Part shown: positions 1-11,649 of the stretch, in pieces
Numbering within the stretch: the stretch's first letter is position 1
How the letters are laid out: every line of letters begins with the position of its first letter
Source: Cristatella mucedo
Taxonomy: Eukaryota; Bryozoa; Phylactolaemata; Cristatellidae
NCBI GenBank assembly: GCA_009760855.2
Contig: WPIO01000021.1
Location: forward strand, 3,322,501 to 3,386,500
DNA: 64,000 nucleotides
Reading direction: 5' to 3'
Program-made: the position numbers and the translations under genes
Notes under the pieces: generated by a model
Databases searched by the model: none
Seen by the model: the letters and a program-made list of their open reading frames with translations, nothing else
What the model was told of the DNA's origin: nothing

Positions 1-1378
1 GCTACCGCTGGGCCGCCGCTACGACTGCTGATAGGTAGCCCGCCCGATGATGCGTCATGCTCCTTGCCACAGCTCTAAACGGCTGCTCGTGTGCTTCAGT
101 TATGACTGCCTCTGACTAAATGAGCTCATTGAGAGGAGTGCCAGCAATAAAAGCAAGAAAACAGTGGATTTGCTTGTGTGCCTACGTGTGTGAGCGTGTG
201 CACGTGTGCGTGTGCCCGCGTGCGAGCGGGCGTGTGTTTGTGTGGTCACGTGTGCGGGCGCACGTGCAGAAAAGTGGGGCAAAGAGGTATTGAGGCGAAT
301 TGAGGTAGAGGCTTGAGGGCTATTGCCGTGCTGTGAGACTGGCCAGAGAGGATCAGACTGGCACAGAGTGGTGACCTGGCATTTTTGAGGAATCCAGAAT
401 GGGCAGAGCTCGAGGGCAAGTGTGAGTGACAGCCGCTCAACTGGCACAAAACGCCGGTGGGCTGGCACGGCTGACGCGGAAAAGTATGAAAGTACTAAGC
501 CGAGGACGTGGGCAGGCGTAAACATACATACTACCGACAGACAGCTGGGGCAGCTGCTAGTGCAACCAGCACCTGCCTAGCCGTGTTGCAAGCCCCCCCC
601 CCCCTCAGCACATTAGCCTCGGTGGCTCTGACATCAGCTGATTTCTGTCCATCGGCTAGGGAAGCTCCAGCTTTCAAGGTGCTTAATTTGAGCTGGACTT
701 CACCTGCGGCTGTGGGACAATTTTCATGAAGGGTAAGCTCTTTCTGGCGATCCTTGGCATCCCGGCCTGCGTCTCAGCTTTAAACCTTAGTAAGTCCCGA
801 GGCCAGCTGGTCCGCCTAGCAACAGCTGTCAGTCAGGTACTGTGGAGGTGCTGGCCACCGAGAGAGACCAGGAACCTAGCAGAGCCAGGACTGAGCTGCA
901 CGGCTGCACCGCCACAGCCAAGGTTGCCCCGTGCAAAGGTCGCCGACATCGCTTCCTGCACCCGCAGCCTGAGGTCTTTCTAGGAGGTGGCTGCTCCCTG
1001 ATTCAGGTACCTTCTCTAGAGTCGCTACTCAGTTTAAAATCGTAGGATGATCGACGGTGCTCTACCGTCGGACTAGGGGCCGAAAAAGTGTCGGCTCAAG
1101 ATGAGAGCGATCTTGCCACCTCTGGATTACAGGTTAAGGTTCGCTACCAATTTAGCTATCGAGTACTGTTCAGCAGCTCCAAATGAAGAGTATACAGCCT
1201 CGACTTTCAATTTCCTAATTATGCTCTAGCCGAATCGCAGAAAATAGTCTGGTGTGCGAAATTTTTAATTGTTATCGGCCGCCAAGCTGCAACCGTTTAG
1301 AAGGCGACCGGGTGTGCCACTTCGTGTCAGCACCATATACGGACTAGTGAAAAAAGTGCTTTACTGACCAGCAGCAGC
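1..1378. other. intergenic, no gene recognised
   Basis: Open frames here are short and low in complexity. A degenerate GT-rich stretch lies at about 175-265 and a run of C at 591-604. A perfect 7-bp hairpin with a 5-base loop sits at 1052-1070. Read on the minus strand its left side resembles a tRNA A-box (TAGTCCGACGG followed by TAGAGC), but no B-box follows, so it is at most a tRNA or SINE fragment. Confidence 0.6.
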
Positions 1379-1865
1379 GTGCTTAGGGATGCTACATTGT
1401 TGGCCATTACATCGATGCTCCAAGCAGATTATTTGATTTTAAAATCTAACATGCTTGACAGCAACTTAGGTAAAACACGTTTTGACGAATCCGTGGGTGA
1501 AATTGATTCAGTAGCCCTGTTATTCACCTAATTTGAACCCTATAGAACGACTAAGGAGCAATATCGACAGGCTGATAAAGCTGAGTGTTTGGCCTACATT
1601 ATTAATCAACCTTTTTAAATAAAATTCAGGCACCACGGAATATGTTACAGAAGAAGTGATGACATAGAAGCTTGTAGCCTCTATGCCAAGTAAAATATAC
1701 GAGAGGGAGATAATAAAGAATCGGGATGGTGAGCCCATGCTGAGCACATACGTACTAACAGCATATGTGAGTGTTTTGGGTCTATTAATAATTATTCTCA
1801 CATGCTGTGCTCAACTTAAGTATGCCTGGCATCATAGAAATCCTTTAATTACCCCAACAGAGTAG
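1379..1865 (+). pseudogene. Tc1-like transposase C-terminal remnant
   Basis: Read on the plus strand, the segment around 1524-1547 gives SPNLNPIE, the signature that carries the third catalytic acidic residue (Glu codon 1545-1547) of Tc1/mariner DDE transposases. It is followed in the same frame by RLRSNIDRLIK, then after two stop codons by KLVASMPSKIYEREIIKNR, which fits the family's 'LV.SMP.RI..VI..+G' ending. Upstream, in another frame, 1379-1470 reads ATLLAITSMLQADYLI and MLDSNLGKT, which match by position the strand before the second Asp and the degraded 'QQDNDPKHT' motif. Frameshifts and stops show that it is dead. The N-terminal DNA-binding half and the terminal inverted repeats were not found. 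The call rests on motif order; the exact Tc1 subfamily is unknown. Confidence 0.72.
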
Positions 1866-2079
1866 CAGCCACAGCAGCTACTCCCATAAGAATCAGATTG
1901 TGAGGCAGTGAGTGAAAAGGGCAATCATTAAAGGTTGTAAATTATTAGGTTGGAATTCACCCGCAGGTGATTCGCGAAGGGCTATTTCCTAACTCCTTAA
2001 CAAAAGCAATGCCCCATGGTCACTCTGGGGCAGAGCAAGTATGAAGCAAGCGTGAGAGGAAGGCTAAAAAGTTGCTAAA

Positions 2080-2130
2080 ACCAGGAAGACCAAAGTAGGA
2101 CGCAAGTAGGACGCAAGCAGGACAAGCAAG
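2080..2130. repeat. short tandem repeat, 11-bp unit
   Basis: The unit GTAGGACGCAA is repeated at about 2094-2120, with a degenerate further copy (GCAGGACAAGC). It is a small local duplication with no other feature attached. Confidence 0.6.
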
Positions 2131-2284
2131 ACTCGTCGTGTAAGTGTGGCTTCAGCCGAAACACTATTATTACCGGTATAGCCCTAAGCCTTGGAATCAC
2201 GACTAACGAATTGCAGGTGCCGCACGAATGCACGCTATGTATGCCGACAGTTGAGGAACACAGCCGTAAAAAAGGGTGTCGAAT

Positions 2285-2440
2285 GCTTTACGATAACAAG
2301 TTCCCTTTGCAGCAAATGTAAGTAAATGTAAGTAAATAAGCGTAAGTAAGTAAATGCAGCGCCTATAAAGAGATAGAGTCCTCTGAGGGTGCTTTATCAA
2401 GTGCATTGTTATAATAATAATTATTATTATACTTCCGTAG
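2285..2440 (+). mobile_element. LINE-A 3' tail (diverged)
   Basis: Ends with GCGCCTATAAAGAGATAGAG, then TCCTCTGAGGGTGCTTTATC and a TAA/ATT-rich tail. This is the 3' terminal motif that recurs through the window at the end of LINE-A copies. A local TAAG/TAAA duplication has expanded the sequence before it. No coding part remains. Confidence 0.65.
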
Positions 2441-3524
2441 CATAGAAAAGTCTAATTCGACCGCGACCGATGGGCTATGACATACAGCAACTCCAGTAGG
2501 GCTCAGTGGCTTATTAGCTCGTAGGGCATTGTTTGTTAACACAGCATCGATGTCAGATTCGTATTAGCTGCTCCTACTGAACAGGAGAGCCGATGCAGTT
2601 CGGTGTGGGTGCCCGAAGGCTACCCTTCGCCTGCTAACATGTCGCTAGCACTCTTGGACATCATTTTTACCTGCTCATCGAGTTTCAAACGGCACCGTCG
2701 TCGGCGTATTCATGCCTTTCTTGGTTTGCAGGGCAAATAAAGCTGCCTAGAACAAACAGGATAACGGAATCATGCTACTCAGCTGCTGTAATGTAACAGG
2801 TCTTCCGAGCTGTCGCAGTTGGTCCACTGTGATTAGCTCAGCCCAACACGTCCCAGTTAACGAGCAGGGCACTGATCGACACAGACAGAAATATAGCACA
2901 TCTTACCAAAAAGGGCAGGAGTGCACGCAGTCTACAAGTAAGCTAGGGCAGGCAGTGCACTTTCGTGGGTGACTTTCGTGGGTGCTGACATAAACGTGTC
3001 TGTGCAAGCATCCATCTTTGCGAGCACCACTGCATGCCCTTATATGTGTGGGTGTGCATATGTGCACATTAGTGCCATGCAGGCATGCAGGCACACACAA
3101 CCACGGTGTGCATGGTTGAAATGCTTCTGAAAAACGGGAACATGGCAACGGCATCGACGTTGGTAGTTTTGAGTTAAGGAGCTTTGCTACATCGTATGAC
3201 CGGCCTACTTAATAATCATGCTAGTCATACACGCCTCAAATGATAACATACACGTCGCAAAATATACAAGATGTAAAATTTTGCTCTCGCCGATAAGGTC
3301 GTGCAAGCACTTATGCTTAAGGGGACACCGAATTGTGTATGCAGTTTATCTAACCGCACTGTCTAGTCTGTTGCCAAACAACTACTGTATAACTGCTCAT
3401 GCCGAGGCAAATGGCAGATTTCAGCCTCCCAAGGCAGTCGAGCTGATTTTGGCTGTATCAAATGTCGGTGCCAGTTCAGGCTCGCTTTACTTAGCACATC
3501 AGAGGATCATGTGTGAGCAAAGTG
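2441..3524. other. intergenic, no gene recognised
   Basis: Only short open frames are present. A 14-bp direct duplication (ACTTTCGTGGGTG) lies at about 2958-2984, and a TGTG-rich stretch at 3040-3110. Nothing supports a gene. Confidence 0.55.
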
Positions 3525-3803
3525 ATGGATGAAGGATCGAACGACTTTCAAACACACCTATTTAGGGCAGCATTTAGTGGGTCCCTGTGATTCGTCCTTC
3601 ATGTGCTTATGCGTGCTGACACTGTGCATGCTGCCACTAACCACATTTGCATGCTGACCCTGTGCATGTCACCCCTAACCATATTATTCATTTTGTTTGT
3701 TTTTCAAGCATGATTTTACTTACCATTCAATTGCATTTCACTTTGCAGCAAATGTAAAGCGCCTAGAAAGAGATTAAGTTCTCTGAGGGCGCTTTATCAA
3801 GTG

Positions 3804-3836
<33 letters not shown>
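3525..3836 (+). mobile_element. LINE-A 3' end (5'-truncated)
   Basis: The sequence starts in the last codons of the LINE-A ORF2 region (AACTTTCAAACACACCTATT) and continues through the 3' UTR (TGCTGACCCTGTGCATG, AATTGCATTTCACTTTGCAG). It ends with the terminal stem-loop AAAGCGCCTAGAAAGAGATT ... GAGGGCGCTTTATC and an (ATT)n tail at 3806-3835. This is a well-preserved example of the LINE-A 3' terminus on the plus strand. Confidence 0.85.
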
Positions 3837-4671
3837 GTGTGACCCGAACCGGAGGGGGTAGGCAGAATAGTCAGCCGGGTAGTGTGCTGCTGGGGAAACA
3901 GTGCTATCACTCATCGCCGTCCATCCCACTTCATCGACAAGGATGGCGCTGCTTAAGAAACAGCAGTCAGGACAACGGGAGGCCAACTCAAAGACCACGT
4001 CACCATCTCGTGATGCTTGACCAGTATCAAATTAGAAAGTGTCGTACTCAATTTCAACTCATGAAATAAGCGTTAGCTGGCTATTGCAACACTCCCAGCG
4101 ACACCGATATTTTGCAGCTCCTAGGTAAGTAGCCTGGATCGACCAGATGCAGGCTACTACTATTTGTGTCATAGATTAGAACCCCGAGGATCTGGACTGG
4201 ATTCGAGCTAGCGGTGGGAAAACCTTTTGCAAGCTGCTCAATGCATGTGTCATTATTTCGCGATTCCATAGGGACTATGGCAGCCTGAAGAGTGCCCACA
4301 TGTGCCCAGCTGCTGCGGCTCTATATTAAAACCGTGTACGATTAACCGTACTAATTGCTCTGCCTTAGTTTTTACCGATTAGCCAAAGTAGTACTGCATT
4401 TTAGAGAAGACAGGCTGCTGGTTGGCGTCAGGTGGATTTCCAGTTGTTGCCTACTTTGACTGATGTAGGCACGAAATTCTTTTGGCCCTGCAGACTATCA
4501 ATCACCGTGGCAGTATTTTCAAATACAGTCTTAATGCCTAGACAGTTTGATTAAAGCTTAAAATATTGTCACCTACAGCAATTGTGAATTGTCAATGGTC
4601 ATAGAAATGACGAACTTTCGTTTTAGGCATGAAATTGAAGAGGAAACGCCGGCACGATATTAATAAATACA

Positions 4672-4745
4672 AAAAAACATTTGGATAGCGCCCTCAGAAA
4701 GCTAAATCTCTCTTAGGGTACTTTACTTATGCTGCACCATTAATT
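4672..4745 (-). mobile_element. LINE-A 3' tail
   Basis: On the plus strand it reads ATAGCGCCCTCAGAAAGCTA, then ATCTCTCTTAGGGTACTTTA: the LINE-A terminal stem-loop in reverse orientation. Only the tail is recognisable. Confidence 0.6.
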
Positions 4746-6549
4746 CGGCACCAAAGGGATGCTGAACAAGAGACTAGGCAAATAACTTCATAGCCCAGCT
4801 CCTGCTACGTATGCATTTACTTTGTAAGAGTGCAGAAGTTCGTTGTTAAAATGCAGTGTATATGCAAAATTAGGTAGATTGGCAAAGGGTATCCGAGGTC
4901 TAGAGTTTCAAGCTACTACTACTTTGGTCGACTGAGAGCTAAATTGGTCTAAAAAAAAGAGAGCAAGGCTGCAGGTTGATGCTTTATTATACACACGATT
5001 CATTTCTCCTTTTTGCAGAGGCAGTTCCAAGTGCAGTAGCGATTCGACGTTAATTCTTTATTCCTTCCTCTCTCCTTCTCCCATCATCTTCTTTCCTATC
5101 TCTCATCTCTCTCCTCTTCCTTCTATCTTCTCGCTATTATTACCCTCTCTCTCTCTCTCTCTCTATCTCTTTCTCTTTCTCTTTCTTTCCACTCTTTCAA
5201 TTTAAATAGCTCGACTTTAAAAAGAAACGGGAAATGTATTCAGTGGATAGCATTTGTCGGCTTCTTACTCTACGCTACGCTCCAGCTTACTGCATTGTGC
5301 TTTGTACTTGTAAGCCCATCGATGCACCAATAATTGTAGGACCAGCCAACGCTTATGGAAAGCCGAAATCTACGCACAAGCACGCCGACGAAACGTTGAT
5401 GCCGCTCCTGTGGTACAACGCAGAGAATCCGTACGCGAGCCATTGCTTAGACGGGAATCGTGTCTAGCTGAATATCGGGCCGCTGGAACGCACAGGCATG
5501 CTACATCACCAAATAGTTAAAGTGACATGCTTCTTCCTATGCTTTCATTCTGGCATTCATATCCGTGCGAAAAATCTACCTGCTTGCTAGACAAAAGTGC
5601 CGGACGACTCGCTTGCATCGACACACGCCGTGCTCTAAAGACCAGCGTCGATCAGAAGCTCCAGGAATGGAGCGGTAGGCTCGTCGGGGGGGGGGAGGAG
5701 GGGTGGGAGATGGATTGCTAGTGCGACGCTCATTTTCTTTTACCGCTGATGCAGACGCCGACCGGCTAAACTAGTGCTCGCAATTTTAGATAATGCTCGA
5801 AGCAGGTCCGCGAAATCATTTCTTTGGATTTCCGGGTGCTGTATAATGGCACAGAATTAGCAGCTTCCGCAATCACTACTCCACCGGGGTAGACTTCATA
5901 ATGCACCGTACAACATCGTCAGCCTTCTTTGGATGAGTGGTAAGTGGGAGGAGCTGCTCTTTCGTTGCACCTGCTTGGACCGGCGACAAGCCCAGCTGAG
6001 GCCAGCTTAGCCTCATGTCGGAATGGCCGCATTGCTCGCCGGCAGGTAGTCCGCTGCTAGAGCTTAGCGTCGCAGGAACCTGGCTCCGGAGGCCTGCTCC
6101 AAAGGCTACTCGCCTGATCTGGGCGATACCCAGCACATTCTCGTGTCTTGGACCGTTAGATTAATCAAACCCGTCGCTTCGCGCTTGTCTTAACTGGGCG
6201 ATACCCAAGATATTATCGTGTCTGGGACCTAAAGATGAATCAAACGCGTCACTTCGGGAAATGCGGAACTCCTTGCCAGTTAGCAAAGCCTAGTCGAGGC
6301 GTGGCTTGGAAAGGTTCCTCCGTCGCCTGCTGAGTGAGATGCTGGGAGGAATCGAGGAGAACGAAGGCACGGGAAAGATACCCATGGGATATGCTGCATG
6401 TGCACAGTATACAGATACATACATACCTATATGCATACAAACATGCATATACATACATACATAAATATAAATATAGAGAGAGAGAAAAGAAGGAAAAAGA
6501 GAGATGAGGATGGAGCAAGGGGTAGATAAGGGATAAGAGATATATACAA

Positions 6550-6582
<33 letters not shown>

Positions 6583-7129
6583 GAATTGGAAGGAAACTGG
6601 AGACGAAGGGAGTCACAGAGGTGGAGAGGGAAGAGGAAGATGAGTAGCAGAGGGAGAGGAGAGAGGTGGAAACTCTCTACGAGTTAGGAAAATTATGGAT
6701 CGTGATAAGTTTTGCCTTCCTTTTGGTGCCTATGTAACACAGTTGCCATCACTCACAGTTCCATCACTGCAAATCGTTATCATAGGGAAAGCAGCACTTA
6801 GTTTCTTGAGTGATTCTTAGCATGTTACTCTTTAGTGGTTGTTCCTCATACTACGTTTTCTTCTCTTGTCTCTCGCGTCTGCTCTATGGGCAGCACAACG
6901 CAAAGGAATGTGCGAACATGCAAAGTATAATCATGTACAATATTAACTCACTGACAGTGCACCGAACCTCTGGTCGCCATTAATGTTTGGTCTTCGCTCA
7001 GCATTCTTCGTCCTATCCGAGACGAGCAATGCATCAATAATGTGCGAAGTCGCTCTTAGTAATGCTGCTGCTGAAAAGGCGAACGCTTGTGACCTCATCT
7101 CCGCAAGGCTCCAGTGGCTATGTGAAGAC
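4746..7129. other. intergenic with CT/GA-rich tracts
   Basis: No gene was recognised. The interval holds a CT-rich tract at 5050-5200 and a GA-rich tract at about 6475-6680 with a clean (GA)n core at 6551-6583. The open frames over these tracts translate only the microsatellites. Confidence 0.55.
6119..6258. repeat. two-copy tandem duplication, period about 75 bp
   Basis: CTGGGCGATACCCA occurs at 6119 and again at 6194. Each is followed by related sequence (ATTCTCGTGTCTTGGACC versus ATTATCGTGTCTGGGACC, then AATCAAACCCGTCGCTTCG versus AATCAAACGCGTCACTTCG). The copies have diverged by several substitutions, so the duplication is not recent. Confidence 0.85.
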
Positions 7130-7262
7130 GTAATAATAACTATTATTATTATTATAATTACTATTATTATTATGCATTTGTCTAGCGCCATCAGAGAACT
7201 TACCACATACACAGTTCTGCAAACCCTGCACTGACATAGCCTTAGCTCACTGTTATGGGATT
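7130..7262 (-). mobile_element. LINE-A 3' tail (diverged)
   Basis: An ATT-rich tail (7140-7172) is followed on the plus strand by TAGCGCCATCAGAGAACTTA and a degraded continuation. This is the LINE-A terminus in reverse orientation. Confidence 0.6.
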
Positions 7263-8767
7263 GATACAACTGTACGGCTGTATGGAAGGGCATATTGAGC
7301 TCCTTCGCAGTTTGACTTGTAGGCTCCCCAATGGCTATTATAGCTATTGCTGGCGAACTGCTGAGAATCCCGACGCGTTTCCTTGCTCGTAGCCGGGACC
7401 GGAACCCCACCCCAAGAGAGAGGTGGCTCCGAGCTCTACCTGCTGCTACTGTAAACGTAACTCGACCAAACCGGACCAGTGAAGTATCGATGAGCTAGGC
7501 AGCGTAGCCACCGACCGAACGAGTCATCCAGGGTGGATCGGCCCTGGAGCCCTAGATAACGATCGTCATCGAGTTCTCTTCAAATCCCGCTCTTTCTCTT
7601 CGCGGTCATGCTTGCAGGCTCTGTCGTTGTTTGGTCGCCGAGCAGCGCGCTGCGAGAGAGCAGCTGCAGCGAGGTCTTTTCCAGCCTCCCTTATCTCCAC
7701 GTGGCTCCTGTGGCCGGCTTTGGCCGGCTTTGAAAGACACGTCTTCAGCGGCTCTCTCCGCTTCCCAACTGACTATTGGTTCTTCGTAAGCTTAGAACAT
7801 GACGGTATATAAAATTCACGTGCAAAGAAAAACGCCTGGTCGCACGGTTTGCCATGTGAAAAATAGCAAAACTTGAGACCCGTATGGAACTCTCTCAGCC
7901 CACGTGTATGGTGGTGGAGTGCATTTTGAGGAGAACACTTTTACCTCTTCAGTTGCAACAGATAATGAAGTGAATATGACCACTTTCTTGGACGACGCCC
8001 ATTGCTGCGGTTCGCTAGCGCTACATAAATGATACTACTCTGAAACGAAAAGAACTAGGTCTGTGCTGCAGCAGTATGGCCTCAAAGACTCGAGCTCGCA
8101 AACATATGAAATTGCTCGGCGTTCACTGGCGGTCAAGGATGGCTATCTATTTGTTCAATGCTGCTTTTCTGCCACATGCATGTAGTTAATTGGTATGCTT
8201 TAATAGGCGACAGACCAGAATGCATATTTGTGGGAGTTCACCGCCAACTTTTACGTTGGGTTAGCCGAGTTCGATTAGAACATTTAGCGATTAAATAACC
8301 TCGCTTCTAGACGAGTTCATATTCCGGATGAGTCTTGAACTGAAGCGAAACGACGTGGCTACCGAAGAGGCTTTCTTGTTTCTTTGTAAATCACGTATGC
8401 GTACGTGCTGTGGAGCTGTTTGTGGTGTCGGCTGTCAAAGATAGCTTGAGCTTGATACGTGACAGTTCGGTTATTGGCTGGTTGAGTCGTCTGCAGACTG
8501 CGCTTTATTGCAATACATCACGTAATAAACCATGCTGCCATGCAACATAGATTACTTTGACATGAATCTACTCTCCTAATGAGAGAAGGCGGGACATGAT
8601 TTCTGATTTAGCTGAAGATCAATAGCGATAATAATAATAAAAATAATAAGGAAAATGTATTTTTCTTCAGAATCAACATTAAAGAAAAAAATCCCCACAT
8701 AGCCGCTGTGCAACTCGCTACCAGAGAACCAATAAACTAGAGTCAGTGACAAACGATATTAGCCTTG
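7263..8767. other. intergenic, no gene recognised
   Basis: Apart from a short AATAATAA tract at 8628-8650 and a duplicated GTGGCCGGCTTTGGCCGGCTTT stretch near 7710, no motif or open frame of substance was seen. Confidence 0.5.
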
Positions 8768-8942
8768 GGTCTTAGTCCTGTGGTAAGGTGCACGCACCTC
8801 ACGACTCAGATCGCGGGCTTGAGTCTCGCAGCAAGTAATTCTTTATTGCCTATTGCAAGCGGTGGCGACTGCCATTAAGCCATTAATAGCCGTTAAGGCT
8901 CTTATGCTTTTATATAAATGAGGCTGTTTCGTAGGCTGACCT
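8768..8942 (+). mobile_element. SINE-A (tRNA-derived SINE)
   Basis: The head resembles a tRNA gene with a Pol III B-box-like GGGCTTGAGTCTC at about 8816-8828. The family-specific body follows: TTCTTTATTGCC, then GCCGTTAAGGCTCTTATG and AATGAGGCTGTTTCGTAGGC. The same body recurs at 41.2, 47.8 and 61.2 kb (plus strand) and at 38.0 and 56.0 kb (minus strand), which defines the family. Confidence 0.8.
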
Positions 8943-9639
8943 TTATATTTACTTCTCATGTCTAGACAATCATTCAAAAGCACAAACGAAGACACCCAGG
9001 GCTGCTGGCTATCGTGCACAGGTGAGTATGCTAAGCACATGGGGGAAAGTTAAACGACTGCACTGACTTTTAATAGCGTTATCTCATGCTGCAATGAGGT
9101 TTCAAGATCTTACTTGAGCCGACTGTTACGGTAGGTAAATTAGAGCAGTTTCTAGGATAAGTGTTGTTAAACTGAAGTCTCGAGTGACGTGTCAACGTGT
9201 TATACGTAGTACACTAGCTTGCATGATTGGACACTAATATCGCATTTGTCAGCTGCACGGCCAAATCTGTGATCTGCAGAGGTTGACGCTTAGATTGGTA
9301 CGAACTTCAAGCTGAATAGTGAGTGCCGCAATCTTAAGTGAGACGTTAGTACGGTGTAAGCTGCACTGTAGATTTTTTTGAGTGCTAGTTTGAGTCTTTG
9401 AGGCGTTCCATACTGGTGAAAATCTAGTCGGTGTGGGAAATAGCTTTGGCGAAGTAAGGTAGTCCGTCCACACGCCACTTGGTAAGCCTTGGTGCATAAC
9501 GGCTCATCAGTCGTGTGCGTTGTAATTGCGTATTGTGCTGCGTATCTCTGACCCGCACTGGCCCAAGAGCAAGCAAGGTATCGATTTCAATTCCCGTAAC
9601 GTATGGTCTGCAGTCTCTTGCTTCGGCTGTTCATCTGTA

Positions 9640-9870
9640 CAGATACTAAGATACCTCGGAGGCACACACGCAAAACCCATTCCTCTTACTCACGTTGTTT
9701 AGCTTTGCCTTTAACCAGCCTTAAATTCTGGGGAGATCGGGCCTTCAGTTTTATTTACCTAGAACCTGGAGCTCTCTCGGCTACCGTCACGACAACTGGT
9801 AGCTTGCTAACATTTGAAGCGAATCTAGAAAAACCACGCGATCGATCCTCGTATCATATTCTTGATCCAT
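9640..9870 (+). pseudogene. LINE ORF2 C-terminal remnant
   Basis: One frame reads LALPLTSLKFWGDRAFSFIY and later SLLTFEANLEKPR. This matches the conserved end of CR1/L2-type ORF2 proteins (LKSFGDRAFSSYAPKAWNSLP ... FKRNLKTHLF in LINE-A here). A 145-codon frame (9603-10040) covers it but runs on into unrelated sequence. No reverse-transcriptase part is present. Confidence 0.6.
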
Positions 9871-10049
9871 GTAGATTTTATTTTACAAGCTTATGCGTAT
9901 TGTCTGTGTGTATGCTATCATTCCTAACCAGTTTTGATATAGCTCGTTTGCTAAAGTTAATAGTAAGAGGTCAACTCCTCATAAAGAGCTCTAAAATCTC
10001 ATTATTAATGCATGAAATGGTTCTCGCCAATGTTCGTTAAGAACAGGAG

Positions 10050-10740
10050 CGTTTGCATAATAATAATAACAATGATAATAATACATTTATGTGGCACCCT
10101 CAGAGAATTGAATCTATTTATACGCACTTTACAGATGCTGTACAGAAAGTATTACCAAATAATTTCTCAAAACATCCGCAAGCAGCACAGTATAAGCAGG
10201 CATATGCAGACGACGGACGAATCACCAAGACCCAATAAATGCTGTAATAAACATGTGTTCTTAGCTTCTTATTAAATGTCATCATGTCAGGGTACGTTGG
10301 GCGTGCGTCGGGAGTGAGTTCCAGGCTTTGGGAGCATATGAACTAAATGCACGGTCTCCAAAAGTTTTGAGGTTCGTACAAGGTATAGCTACATGATTTG
10401 AGTCAGAACAGCGGATTGTACGATTCTTCGCCTGGTAGGGAAGTACTGCTGATAGGTTGGCTGGAGCCAGAGAAAGAAGGGACCTAAAGGTAAGTGACAG
10501 AACCTTGGAAGTCGATGCGTTGCTTGGCTGGGAGCCAGAGCAGGTCGACGAGAAGCAGTACGCTGTAGGCAAATGCGACGCTAGGCCATCTGGGCGTGGG
10601 CAGAAGTGACGCTTCGTTAGCAGTGCAAACTCGTTAAGCACGTCAGCGAGTGTCGTGTTGTAGCATTCTACCAATGACAACACGTCGAATGGGAAGTTGA
10701 GCAGCAAAGAAGCAAAAGAAGCCTAGAGGCACACGTCGGC
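10050..10740 (-). mobile_element. LINE-A, internally deleted copy
   Basis: The 3' terminus on the minus strand is at about 10055-10125 (AATAATAATA tail, then CACCCTCAGAGAATTGAATC). A single 141-codon open frame (10707-10282) joins the endonuclease-RT linker (CYNTTLADVLNEFALLTKR) directly to the C-terminal region (LKTFGDRAFSSYAPKAWNSL). The same linker lies far upstream of the C-terminal region in the long copy at 38.26 kb, so almost the whole reverse transcriptase has been removed here without breaking the frame. It cannot be autonomous. Confidence 0.8.
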
Positions 10741-10924
10741 GAAGTGCACCACAAAGAACCACAAAGAACCAAGAAGACTCTAAGCAAGTAAAGCCAGCGG
10801 CTCATCTTAAAAAAACAGCGCCGCAACATACAAACTAGAATTGCCACATTTTGCTCTGTTTTCTTATTATGTTTGTTACACTTACATGTGAATGTTATGT
10901 TTATTTACTCCTTTCAGTTTGAAG

Positions 10925-11440
10925 TAAGAAGAAAAATAGTAATGCATTTGATAAAGCACCCTCAGATAATTCAGTCTCTTTCTAGGCGCTTTACAATTGC
11001 TGCAAAGGAAGCACGATCGAATGGTTAGTGGTAGCAGTATGCTCAATAAACAACAAGAATAATATGGTTAGGGGTGACGTGCACAGGGTCAGCATGCAAG
11101 TGTGGTTAGTGACAGCATGCAGCAGTGTCAGCACGAATAAGCACGTAAAGGACGAAACACAGGGACTCACTAGATGCTGTCATAAATAGATGCGTTTTTA
11201 GTTTCTTTTTAAATGTGGACAAGTCAGGGAATGTCGTGGCTCTTGTCGGAAGTGAGTTCCAGGCTTTGGGGGCATACGAGCTACAGCCACGGGCTCCGAA
11301 AGATTTGAAGTTTGTACGACGTATAGGTAAACAGTTCGATTCCGAAAAGCGGTTGGTGCGATGCATGGACTGGTGGGCAGTAGATCTGATAGGTAGGCTG
11401 AAGCCAAAAAATCAAGGGACCTGAAAATGCAGTATACGAT
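10925..11440 (-). mobile_element. LINE-A 3' end (5'-truncated)
   Basis: The terminal motif lies at 10945-11010 (GATAAAGCACCCTCAGATAA ... TCTAGGCGCTTTACA), followed upstream by the family 3' UTR. ORF2 C-terminal frames at 11366-11106 read FKSFGARGCSSYAPKAWNSL and FKKKLKTHLFMTA. The coding part is split between frames. The 5' break is near 11440. Confidence 0.85.
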
Positions 11441-11514
11441 TCTTATAACATGCAAGATTCTACGTTTTCTAGGCTCGTTTATTTACGTTACGTTTTTTTG
11501 CCCGCTGCAGTTTT

Positions 11515-11645
11515 CACTTGCATACTTTTACTCGAGTTTGCTTGCGTACTTTTACTCGAATTTGCTTGCGTACTTTTCCACGCGACGTACTTTTCCGTAC
11601 TGTTCCAAGCGACGTACTTTTCCGTACTTTTCCACGCGACGACCT
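11515..11645. repeat. tandem repeat, about 22-bp units
   Basis: Units of the form TTGCTTGCGTACTTTTACTCGA pass into CGACGTACTTTTCCGTACT variants, with TACTTTT recurring every 17-23 bp. Both strands are open over it (61 to 147 codons), but only because of the repeat periodicity; I do not call a gene. Confidence 0.8.
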
Positions 11646-11649
11646 GGGA

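Noticed and set aside
1052-1070. tRNA gene on the minus strand
   Set aside because: A-box-like text and a hairpin are present, but no acceptor stem or B-box can be built around them.
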